Source of the DNA: Flavobacteriaceae bacterium
GTDB lineage: Bacteria > Bacteroidota > Bacteroidia > Flavobacteriales > Flavobacteriaceae
DNA length: 5,665 bases
Assembly: GCA_018623655.1 (NCBI GenBank)
Contig: JAAZVG010000102.1
Coordinates: 1-5,665, forward strand
Direction: 5' to 3'
Positions 1 through 5,665 of this stretch are shown here, piece after piece. Each line of letters starts with the position of its first letter. Within the stretch, counting starts at the first letter, position 1. Position numbers and translations under genes: made by a program. The notes under the pieces were generated by a model, which saw only the letters and a list, made by a program, of their open reading frames with translations, had not been told where the DNA came from and searched no databases.

Positions 1-776
1 AGCACTCGTTCTAAAGTTTCGAAATCGTCTTTCATGATTAATTCATACATCAAAAAGCGCATGAGTTTACCGTGGCCGGGATACCGCATCGTTTTATAAT
101 TCAAGGTATCTACCTTTCCTTCGAGTGTCTCGCAAAGCGTTCCTAGGCCACCAGAAGTGGAGAAAGCTTCGAATTCTTGACCTTCAATAGAGATGTATTC
201 AGTGCCCTCAAGAGATGGAACCATTTTTCGCACTCCATTGTGAATGACCTCAGCATCATTTAAATACTCATTTAAAACTCCATAAGAAGACCAGGTAAAG
301 GAGTAGGCTAATAAACCGTTCGGATACCTCGGCAATGCCCCCACCCGTAGCTCAACATCTCGAACCTTGGTGAATGCTTTGGTAAGGTCAAAGCCCATTA
401 TGCCGATAAAGCCAGGCGCTAATCCACACTGAGGTACCAAAGCGGCCTTGGCCGTATCTGATAGCGATCGGATGTAGTTTGTGGTGGGTACATCCTCAGT
501 TAAATCGAAATAATGCAGCCCAAAGTCGTGTGCAAACTTGGCAATGGGTTTATTTAAAAAGTAGGGCAATGCCGATACTACCGTATCAAATCCTTTTAAT
601 GTCGTTTCAATTTTCGAAGTATTAGACAAGTCTAGCGTTTCTGTATTGAAGGGGTGTTTATAATCATAGTGAGGCGGATTTTTGTCAAATCCCGTTACCT
701 CAAAACGTTCAGAGAGTAAGGTGGCTACAAGTGTTCCTACTTTACCTAAACCGAGTACTGCAATAGTTTTCATCAT
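1..776 (-). CDS. Saccharopine dehydrogenase / lysine 6-dehydrogenase-like oxidoreductase (partial, C-terminus off window)
   Basis: I translated this frame by hand: it is open from the ATG at 774-776 to the left edge, giving 258 complete codons without a stop. It begins MMKTIAVLGLGKVG, a Rossmann NAD(P)-binding strand-loop with GxGxxG at residues 9-14. Further on are SALP (68-71), CGLAPGF (117-123) and RYPGH (231-235), which I recognise from the saccharopine dehydrogenase superfamily, particularly the lysine 6-dehydrogenase-like branch. Family members use NAD(P) to oxidise or form secondary amines or amino acids of lysine metabolism in the cytoplasm; the exact substrate cannot be read here, and saccharopine reductase or carboxynorspermidine dehydrogenase remain alternatives. 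Proteins of this type are commonly near 380-400 residues, so roughly a third is missing. Two consecutive ATG codons (774-776 and 771-773) make the start ambiguous by one residue. No Shine-Dalgarno is visible. It is divergent from the IDO-like gene. Confidence 0.85.
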   Translation of the reverse strand, partial: MMKTIAVLGLGKVGTLVATLLSERFEVTGFDKNPPHYDYKHPFNTETLDLSNTSKIETTLKGFDTVVSALPYFLNKPIAKFAHDFGLHYFDLTEDVPTTNYIRSLSDTAKAALVPQCGLAPGFIGIMGFDLTKAFTKVRDVELRVGALPRYPNGLLAYSFTWSSYGVLNEYLNDAEVIHNGVRKMVPSLEGTEYISIEGQEFEAFSTSGGLGTLCETLEGKVDTLNYKTMRYPGHGKLMRFLMYELIMKDDFETLERV

Positions 777-861
777 TCGTTAATTATGTTATAAATGTAA
801 CTATTGTTAAGTATAATGTGATATTTTATATATAATTTTATGAACATTTAAACAACCTAGC
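777..861. promoter_or_regulatory. AT-rich divergent intergenic region carrying both promoters (boxes not resolved)
   Basis: These 85 bases separate the starts of two divergent genes and contain only 16 G or C (about 19%), far less than the flanking genes, so both promoters must lie here or inside the genes. Compared with the Bacteroidota -7 consensus TAnnTTTG, there is a near match TAATTTTA at 833-840 for the plus gene and TACATTTA at 799-792 for the minus gene. Each lacks the final G, and neither has a TTG -33 element at the usual spacing. The region is therefore supported by position and composition, and the individual boxes are only suggestions. No operator palindrome or riboswitch-like fold stands out. 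Confidence 0.4.
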
Positions 862-2241
862 ATGCGATCAAAATTCACTGACGGATTTTTCTCTGTCGAT
901 TCTAAGCACGGCTTCTTGCCGATCGCTGAGCCTTTGGCAAAATTGCCAGAATCTTTTTCAGATTTACAGAGCCTCATTGACGAGATGCCGATTGTGAAAG
1001 ACAATGGTTCTTCGGGCTTATTAGCGACAGAGGGAGCTTTTGAAAAGGCCGTTTCGGCACTTCCCAATTATTTGAGTGATGTTGAGACTGAAAAAGATCC
1101 GTTCGTTTTAGCAGCACTTTTTCGTGCCTATGGTTTTGTGACCTCTGCCTATACCTTAGCGCCCTCTCATCACAGTTATGTTAAGACGGGTAAGTATGGA
1201 AAGGCGCATGAAGTGCTTCCGGCCAATGTTGCACAGCCCTTCGCTGCAGTAGCTGATAAGTTGGAGGTTTATCCTTGGATCGATTACCATTATGCTTATT
1301 CGCTTGGTAATTACCAGAAAAAAGATAAGTCGAAGGGTTTTGAATGGACTAACCTTGCGATGGCCGCTAAGTTTTCTGGAATGGATGACGAGCGTGGATT
1401 TATCATGCTACACGTTGATATCAATCAATATTCGCCCGATCTAGTCAAAGCTGTTTATGGAATCGTTGAGAATGAGAATAGGGATGACCTCAATCGCGAT
1501 GTCCATCTGTTAGCAGGTACGCTCAATAAAATGAATGACCGTCGTAAACTCATGTGGGAAGCATCAAGATGGAAGCACTATAATGATTTTCGAGTCTTTA
1601 TTATGGGGGTGAAGGGCAATGACGATATATTTCCGAACGGATTACTTTATGAAGGCGTTTGGGATGAGCCTAAGGCCTTTAGAGGGCAGACGGGCGCACA
1701 AGACAATATTATCCCGACGGCTGATATTGTGAGTGGAGTGATACATTACTATCCGCAAAATCAATTGACTTCGTATTTGATGGATCTTAGACAATACCGT
1801 CCGATGTGTATTCAAAATTTCTTTAAGGAACTCGCTGAACAAATGTCTAAGAAGCCACTAGCGCAGCGACTCATAGAAGATGACAATCAAATAGGAATGC
1901 AAGGCCTTATGAAGGCCTACGAGGAGATTTATCTCTTTAGAAATGGTCACTGGCAGTTTGTGCAGAAATACATTATGCAGAATACGGCTTATCCGAAGGC
2001 GACAGGAGGCACACCGATAACCTCTTGGATACCGAACCAAATCAAGGCCGTATTGAGCGCGATGAAAGATTTGTCAAAGGCGATGCGATCTACCCCAGAA
2101 TTCTCAATCGAAGAGTGGCAAGAAGGCTACGACAAGAAGGTGAAGCTTCTTAACAGGCAACTCGAGATCGTTGCCGTTGAAGCTTTTGATCCTGAAGCAG
2201 TCTTCAAACTTAACCTAGAACTAGGATACCAAGACTTTTAG
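862..2241 (+). CDS. Indoleamine 2,3-dioxygenase (IDO) family haem protein
   Basis: A 459-residue cytoplasmic protein of the IDO/TDO haem dioxygenase superfamily; characterised IDOs open the indole ring of L-tryptophan with O2 to give N-formylkynurenine. Compared from memory with human IDO1, the match is clear: LANWKKKD corresponds to LGNYQKKD (148-155), LSGWKGN to IMGVKGN (247-253), LVYEGFWEDPKEF to LLYEGVWDEPKAF (261-273), and HLQIVTKYI to HWQFVQKYI (363-371). His363 is thus the predicted proximal haem ligand (His346 in IDO1), Arg244 matches substrate-binding Arg231, and TGGT at 381-384 matches the GTGGT loop. Human Ser167 aligns with His184, and Phe226/Phe227 with His239/Tyr240, so substrate choice may differ. 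The loop before TGGT is about 15 residues shorter than in IDO1 and the tail after it is about 75 residues instead of 21. The ATG at 862 is the first in frame; no Shine-Dalgarno precedes it. Family assignment is firm, tryptophan as substrate is inferred. Confidence 0.9.
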   Translation: MRSKFTDGFFSVDSKHGFLPIAEPLAKLPESFSDLQSLIDEMPIVKDNGSSGLLATEGAFEKAVSALPNYLSDVETEKDPFVLAALFRAYGFVTSAYTLAPSHHSYVKTGKYGKAHEVLPANVAQPFAAVADKLEVYPWIDYHYAYSLGNYQKKDKSKGFEWTNLAMAAKFSGMDDERGFIMLHVDINQYSPDLVKAVYGIVENENRDDLNRDVHLLAGTLNKMNDRRKLMWEASRWKHYNDFRVFIMGVKGNDDIFPNGLLYEGVWDEPKAFRGQTGAQDNIIPTADIVSGVIHYYPQNQLTSYLMDLRQYRPMCIQNFFKELAEQMSKKPLAQRLIEDDNQIGMQGLMKAYEEIYLFRNGHWQFVQKYIMQNTAYPKATGGTPITSWIPNQIKAVLSAMKDLSKAMRSTPEFSIEEWQEGYDKKVKLLNRQLEIVAVEAFDPEAVFKLNLELGYQDF

Positions 2242-2571
2242 GCTTCTTCCGCTTATAGACCCGAGGGCTCCGAAGATCCCTCCGATAAGTCCCGTCACTG
2301 TAATTAGTGCACTTAAACTACCGTTTAGGGGTAGTAAAACAGCGATTTTCTCAGCCAAGATGAACCCATTCGAACTTGAGATACTATAGGCTTGAATGGT
2401 CCATAATAAACCGATACTAAGGAGCGGCGAGAAGAATACAGAACTTCTTTTCAGTCGAATAAAATAACTGCTAATTGCCGTAGCAATAACAACCCCCCAC
2501 CAAGGAGTAAAGCTTTGAAGTAATAGGGCTAGACCGATGCTTAAAAGGCTATGGATTAGAATTCTTTTCAT
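2221..2571 (-). CDS. Small integral membrane protein coupled to the acylase gene
   Basis: A 116-residue, strongly hydrophobic protein with about four candidate membrane segments at residues 4-20, 23-38, 44-62 and 84-106. Positively charged residues lie at 2-3 and 39-42, between the second and third segments. The C-terminal part is glycine-rich (TGLIGGIFGALGSISG, 93-108), suggesting a tightly packed helix. I recognise this general pattern from uncharacterised Bacteroidota membrane proteins next to penicillin-acylase genes, but know no function. Its ATG overlaps the acylase stop (ATGA, 2571-2568), so it is almost certainly co-transcribed and translationally coupled, which argues for a role alongside the acylase in the inner membrane, for example in anchoring, export or substrate supply; that role is inference. 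Its last 21 bases overlap the end of the oppositely oriented IDO-like gene, with no room for a terminator between them. Confidence 0.8.
   Translation of the reverse strand: MKRILIHSLLSIGLALLLQSFTPWWGVVIATAISSYFIRLKRSSVFFSPLLSIGLLWTIQAYSISSSNGFILAEKIAVLLPLNGSLSALITVTGLIGGIFGALGSISGRSLKVLVS
2568..2571 (-). other. ATGA stop/start overlap (translational coupling)
   Basis: On the minus strand the four bases ATGA contain the start codon of the small membrane protein (2571-2569) and the TGA stop of the acylase (2570-2568). This arrangement normally lets a terminating ribosome restart on the next gene and fixes the downstream start without a separate ribosome binding site. Confidence 0.8.
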
Positions 2572-4982
2572 GGTGCTGGCGTTAATTGCGTAGTTGATGT
2601 AATATCACTGGTGGGTTGAGCATTGGGCAGGTAGATGAGTTCGTAGTAATCACCCGCTGCCCATGTTTCAATCATAGAATCGTAGTAGCGGCTGCCAGGA
2701 TTTCCAGATTGACCGCCGGGGTAAACCCCTAGCGCTTTAGTTTCAGAGCTGAGCTCAACGATCATTCTCCATGAAGGCCCATGAGTTTTGCTTGTTGCAT
2801 TTACGATACTTTTATTACCCCCGATAGGAATGTCAAAACGCGAAAATGCGGGTAGGGCTTGTAAGAGGTGCCCTACCTGAGTGCCTTTGTAAGAGGCCCA
2901 ATCTAAAGACTTCCCAGTTTTCTTGTATGTATCTAGCTTCTTAACCGCTTCTCTGAATGCCAGTCGAGCAAGTGCGGTGGCATCTTCAGTTTCTGAACTG
3001 CTTTTCAGGTCAAAAAACGAATGATCAGCGTGATATTTGGTTAGCCATATGGTCTGGTAACTATCGGGTAGGTGTAAGGCCAGTTCGCTTTCGATAAGCT
3101 CATCCCAAACCATTTTATAATATTCATTCCAAAGTGTTTCAAAAATAGAAGCGCCAATAGCGTCGGTATGGTTGTAATAATCCCAAGATGATAAGGTACT
3201 ATAATAGGCTTCTGTACTACTGTTTATTTCTGATTCGATCATCGACAAGAAGGTTGGTAGTACTTCTGCAGCTTTAAGATTGAAGTTATTATTATGTAAG
3301 TCTTTGAAGTCATTTACTGAGAACCTTTCTTTCGATCTAAAATAATCGTTGATTACCCGATTGCGGTACGTTTCATAGGACGGGTCATAAACGTAGTAAG
3401 GGTAGTTCTCATCGGTCGGATGTTGATTCGCTGAACTTACAAACCCCCTCTTAGGATTAAGCACATGTGGATTGTGCTCTTGGGGAATAAAGGATTGCCA
3501 TTCGTTTTGTGGGTTGGTGCCATCCATTATGAATTTCCCTTGCTCGTTGAATTTGTTGGCAATTTTACCTTGAATCCAAAGGGCAATATCATTGTCTTTT
3601 GATGCGAAAATAAAGTTTTGAGCGGGTGCGGTGTAGGTCGATACTGCCGCCACATATTCTGTATAGTTTTTTGCACGGTTCAGACCTAAAAAAGTATTCT
3701 GATTAGAATTGGGAAAATGTCCGATCCACTTCATCGCAAGACTTTCTCTACCGTTTCCTTTGAAGCTCTCATCATAGGTTATCGGGCCATAATGAGTGTA
3801 TCGAACCGTGTCTAGAACCGCGTTAGCTCCTTTAACTTTAATCGTTTCAACTACCTCTCTAATGTCACGCCACTCATCGCCATATCGGTAACGCTTTTTG
3901 CTTTCATCTTCGAATTCAATGCGATACCAATCTTTTACATCCCGTGTTGCATTGGTGACCCCCCAAGCAATATGATCATTAAAACCGATAATTATACCTA
4001 AGGCCCCTGGCAGTGTTACTCCCATCACATTGTGGTCTGGGGCAGCGAGTTGCATTGCATACCAAATAGAAGGAAGATTCAATCCTAAATGCGGGTCGTT
4101 GGCTAGAAGCGGATTCCCACTTTCTGAGTGTTCTCTATTTACCGCCCAGTTGTTGCTTCCGTTATCAGGGTCTGGTTTATCTAATACTTCATGAGTTTGA
4201 ACAATTGCTTTAGAAGCTCCTTCAGGACTTTCGGGCCTATCAACCTCGCCAAAGTTGCTCCAGTCTCTTTCTCTTGGGATTACAGGGTCTTGATCAGCAA
4301 TGAAATCGGGGAATAAGAGGTCGAAAGTTTCTCTTCCGAATAGGCTTAAGAAATTGGTGTTTTCGAGATCTTCGTCACCTCCGGCTAGCATATCGGTCAT
4401 GTACATGAGAAGTAAGGCCGACTTTTCAGGCTGCCACGTTTCTGGAGCATAGCCAAGAAGTTTGTATTCTACTGGATACTGCTCAGGACTTAGCGAAGCA
4501 ATATAGTCGTTAACCCCATCACTGTATGCGTAGAGTCTTTTAGAAAGTACAGGATCTTTTAGCATTTCATTGATCGCGTTCTGTGCTCCGAATACCATAC
4601 CCTTTCTGCGCTGTCCTCGGTCATATTCAATTGCCCTTTCTCCGATGATTTCAGAAAGACGTCCAGCTGCAGCATAGGTTTGAAATTCCATCTGCCACAG
4701 GCGATGCTTTGCGGTAATGTATCCTTGAGTGTAGTATAAGTCTTCGTCGTTTTGCGCGAAAATATGCGGAATCAGTTCTGCGTCATAATGAACCGTTACC
4801 TCAGATCGAAGGCCATTTAGGCTGTGTGTTGCCTCAGGGGATTCGCTTTGATCATTCTGCCAAAAACCAGTTTGAGGGCTCATGAAATTACCTAGGGCAG
4901 GAAGCGTTCCCCAGCCACGATTTGCAGCATATGCTAAAAAAAGAGTGAGCGCTGCACTGAATATGAATTTGATCAATTTCAT
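2568..4982 (-). CDS. Penicillin acylase family protein (Ntn hydrolase precursor), secreted
   Basis: An 804-residue precursor of the penicillin/cephalosporin/AHL acylase family, enzymes that hydrolyse an amide bond and mature by cutting themselves into alpha and beta chains. Residues 1-20 form a signal peptide (Lys2 and Lys5, a hydrophobic core, then AYAA), pointing to the periplasm. The alpha-chain region runs to about 245, followed by a linker and the autoprocessing site Gly275-Ser276; Ser276 in SNNWAV would become the N-terminal catalytic nucleophile. Counting from it, His298 (NDPHL) is beta-23, a histidine as in AHL acylases rather than the Gln of E. coli penicillin G acylase. Asn344 in WGVTNA matches the oxyanion Ala69 position, and Asn519 in SANQHP is the likely oxyanion Asn. 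Length is normal for the family. The tail (788-804) is rich in Thr, Pro and Ser. The substrate could be a beta-lactam, acyl-homoserine lactone or acyl peptide; the sequence does not decide. No Shine-Dalgarno precedes the ATG. Confidence 0.92.
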   Translation of the reverse strand: MKLIKFIFSAALTLFLAYAANRGWGTLPALGNFMSPQTGFWQNDQSESPEATHSLNGLRSEVTVHYDAELIPHIFAQNDEDLYYTQGYITAKHRLWQMEFQTYAAAGRLSEIIGERAIEYDRGQRRKGMVFGAQNAINEMLKDPVLSKRLYAYSDGVNDYIASLSPEQYPVEYKLLGYAPETWQPEKSALLLMYMTDMLAGGDEDLENTNFLSLFGRETFDLLFPDFIADQDPVIPRERDWSNFGEVDRPESPEGASKAIVQTHEVLDKPDPDNGSNNWAVNREHSESGNPLLANDPHLGLNLPSIWYAMQLAAPDHNVMGVTLPGALGIIIGFNDHIAWGVTNATRDVKDWYRIEFEDESKKRYRYGDEWRDIREVVETIKVKGANAVLDTVRYTHYGPITYDESFKGNGRESLAMKWIGHFPNSNQNTFLGLNRAKNYTEYVAAVSTYTAPAQNFIFASKDNDIALWIQGKIANKFNEQGKFIMDGTNPQNEWQSFIPQEHNPHVLNPKRGFVSSANQHPTDENYPYYVYDPSYETYRNRVINDYFRSKERFSVNDFKDLHNNNFNLKAAEVLPTFLSMIESEINSSTEAYYSTLSSWDYYNHTDAIGASIFETLWNEYYKMVWDELIESELALHLPDSYQTIWLTKYHADHSFFDLKSSSETEDATALARLAFREAVKKLDTYKKTGKSLDWASYKGTQVGHLLQALPAFSRFDIPIGGNKSIVNATSKTHGPSWRMIVELSSETKALGVYPGGQSGNPGSRYYDSMIETWAAGDYYELIYLPNAQPTSDITSTTQLTPAP

Positions 4983-5123
4983 TGAAAGAGCGATTAATAA
5001 GGTTCTACAAGATAGTGTTTACGAATTATAGATTGAAGAAGGCAAATACTAATAACAGCGCAAACACGATAGATTGTAAGAAGCCAGTCAAGAAGAAAAA
5101 CAACAAGGTCTTTGGCCAGCTTT
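4983..5123. other. 141-bp gap between MBL hydrolase and acylase genes, with a hydrophobic frame lacking ATG
   Basis: No gene can be called here with confidence. On the minus strand a reading frame between stops at 5161-5163 and 5026-5028 (44 codons, partly inside the MBL gene) ends in a strongly hydrophobic stretch, including LLFFLLTGFLQSIVFALLL, which looks like a transmembrane helix. It has no ATG; a TTG at 5104-5106 could start a 26-residue peptide. The gap should also hold any separate promoter for the acylase, but I find no convincing TTG/TAnnTTTG pair. No strong terminator for the MBL gene is visible either, so read-through from it into the acylase is possible. Confidence 0.35.
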
Positions 5124-5665
5124 TTAATTGGCCGTTTCGTAAACAGATCGTATGAAGGCCTCAGGTCCTATGAAACCTGTTCCATAGGTGCCGTCCCATT
5201 CTGCTAGAGGGGCTACGTCAATAACTTCTTCAACACTCTTACCTTCATCTCGTAATTCAACGATAAGTTCTCTAAATAGATCGAGTAGATTGGCGTAGTC
5301 GACCAACTCTTTTTTATTAGCCACCTGGCCATGACCTGGGATGATTACGGTTTGATCATCAATCATACTTGCTGCCATATAGAGGTTGGTGATCATGCCG
5401 TCGATATCTCCACCTGAACTTATATCTATATAAGGATAACGACCGTTAAAGAAATTGTCTCCGAGATGAATCACATTTTCGGTGATGAAGTAATAGAAAC
5501 TATCCCCGTCGGTATGTGCGTCGTTTACGTGAAAAGCATGGATCTCAGCATCATCTCGATACCTCAGTTTCATTTGATCAGAAAAGCTAATGGTCGGAAG
5601 TGCTTCTAATTCTGCAGGCGGCGTATTTCTTCTAGCTGATTGTTGTCCCGATTTTAATCGATCAT
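5124..5665 (-). CDS. MBL-fold metallo-hydrolase (partial, N-terminus off window)
   Basis: The frame is open from the right edge to the TAA at 5126-5124, giving 179 visible residues; the Met at 5573 is internal, since codons continue upstream through LPTISFSDQ to the edge. This is the C-terminal half of a metallo-beta-lactamase-fold hydrolase, which binds one or two zinc ions. Visible metal ligands, numbered from the first complete codon, are His50 in AHTDGDS (third His), Asp69 in HLGDNFF (bridging Asp) and His111 in IPGHG (last His). The HxHxDH motif must lie upstream, outside the window. The HTDGD, GDNFFNGR and IPGHG pattern is that of a broad, often secreted MBL group related to glyoxalase II and SoxH-like proteins rather than classical antibiotic-resistance enzymes; the substrate is unknown. 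The C-terminus (GFIGPEAFIRSVYE, 164-177) is typical of this group. It lies 141 bp upstream of the acylase on the same strand, so an operon is possible but not shown. Confidence 0.88.
   Translation of the reverse strand, partial: DRLKSGQQSARRNTPPAELEALPTISFSDQMKLRYRDDAEIHAFHVNDAHTDGDSFYYFITENVIHLGDNFFNGRYPYIDISSGGDIDGMITNLYMAASMIDDQTVIIPGHGQVANKKELVDYANLLDLFRELIVELRDEGKSVEEVIDVAPLAEWDGTYGTGFIGPEAFIRSVYETAN

Noticed and set aside
807..1067. Minus-strand 86-codon open frame over the IDO start
   Set aside because: It lies opposite the clearly coding N-terminus of the IDO-like gene and has no recognisable domain; it is a shadow frame.
1642..2040. Two minus-strand open frames (1642-1842 and 1858-2040)
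   Set aside because: Both are opposite conserved IDO motifs and encode no recognisable protein; shadows.
2214..2225. Perfect small palindrome CCTAGAACTAGG at the convergent gene ends
   Set aside because: Arms of only 5 bp, AT-rich, no T tract; it encodes the conserved-looking end of the IDO-like protein and includes the stop of the opposite gene, so chance is the simplest explanation.
2263..2282. Inverted repeat GAGGG...CCCTC considered as a terminator for the IDO-like gene
   Set aside because: It has a 5-bp stem with a 10-base loop and no following T run, and lies inside the glycine-rich coding part of the membrane-protein gene.
5060..5091. TTGACT on the minus strand (5091-5086) as a sigma-70-type -35 box for the acylase
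   Set aside because: No -10 hexamer follows at 16-18 bases, and Bacteroidota do not normally use this promoter type.
5114..5133. Inverted repeat GGCCA...TGGCC around the stop of the MBL gene as a terminator
   Set aside because: The stem is only 5 bp with a 10-base loop, and on the minus strand the bases immediately after it are AAAG rather than a U tract.
5124..5573. MBL gene starting at the Met at 5573 as a complete 149-residue protein
   Set aside because: The frame stays open to the window edge, and the metal-binding HxHxDH motif required by the family would be missing; the Met is internal.

Overview
The window looks like chromosomal DNA from a member of the Bacteroidota, possibly a marine Cytophagales-type organism. 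This rests on several signs. Moderate-to-low GC in the genes drops to about 19% in the one divergent spacer. None of the starts is preceded by a recognisable Shine-Dalgarno sequence. The set of protein families, including a small membrane protein directly behind a penicillin-acylase-type enzyme, also fits. Genus cannot be decided from the sequence.

Layout. Positions 1-776 (minus) carry the N-terminal two thirds or so of a saccharopine dehydrogenase / lysine 6-dehydrogenase-like oxidoreductase that runs off the left edge. An 85-bp AT-rich spacer separates it from a divergent gene at 862-2241 (plus), which encodes an indoleamine 2,3-dioxygenase (IDO) family haem protein. This gene meets, tail to tail and with a 21-bp overlap, a minus-strand block. 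Read in its own 5'->3' order, that block is an MBL-fold metallo-hydrolase (5665-5124, cut by the right edge), a 141-bp gap, a secreted penicillin-acylase-family Ntn hydrolase (4982-2568), and a 116-residue membrane protein (2571-2221) joined to the acylase gene by an ATGA overlap. Nearly all of the window is coding; there are no RNA genes, mobile elements, CRISPR arrays or convincing intrinsic terminators.

How the genes may work together. The left pair (IDO-like and saccharopine-dehydrogenase-like) shares one short divergent control region, so co-regulation is plausible, with a role in amino-acid catabolism suggested but unproven. The right block combines a probable periplasmic amide hydrolase with a coupled small membrane protein; the upstream zinc hydrolase may or may not share its transcript. 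The most interesting points are the bacterial IDO with a histidine where human IDO1 has Ser167, its short loop before the TGGT motif and long C-terminal tail, the acylase/membrane-protein coupling, and an unexplained hydrophobic reading frame without an ATG in the 5026-5160 region. Nothing here amounts to a clearly new system.
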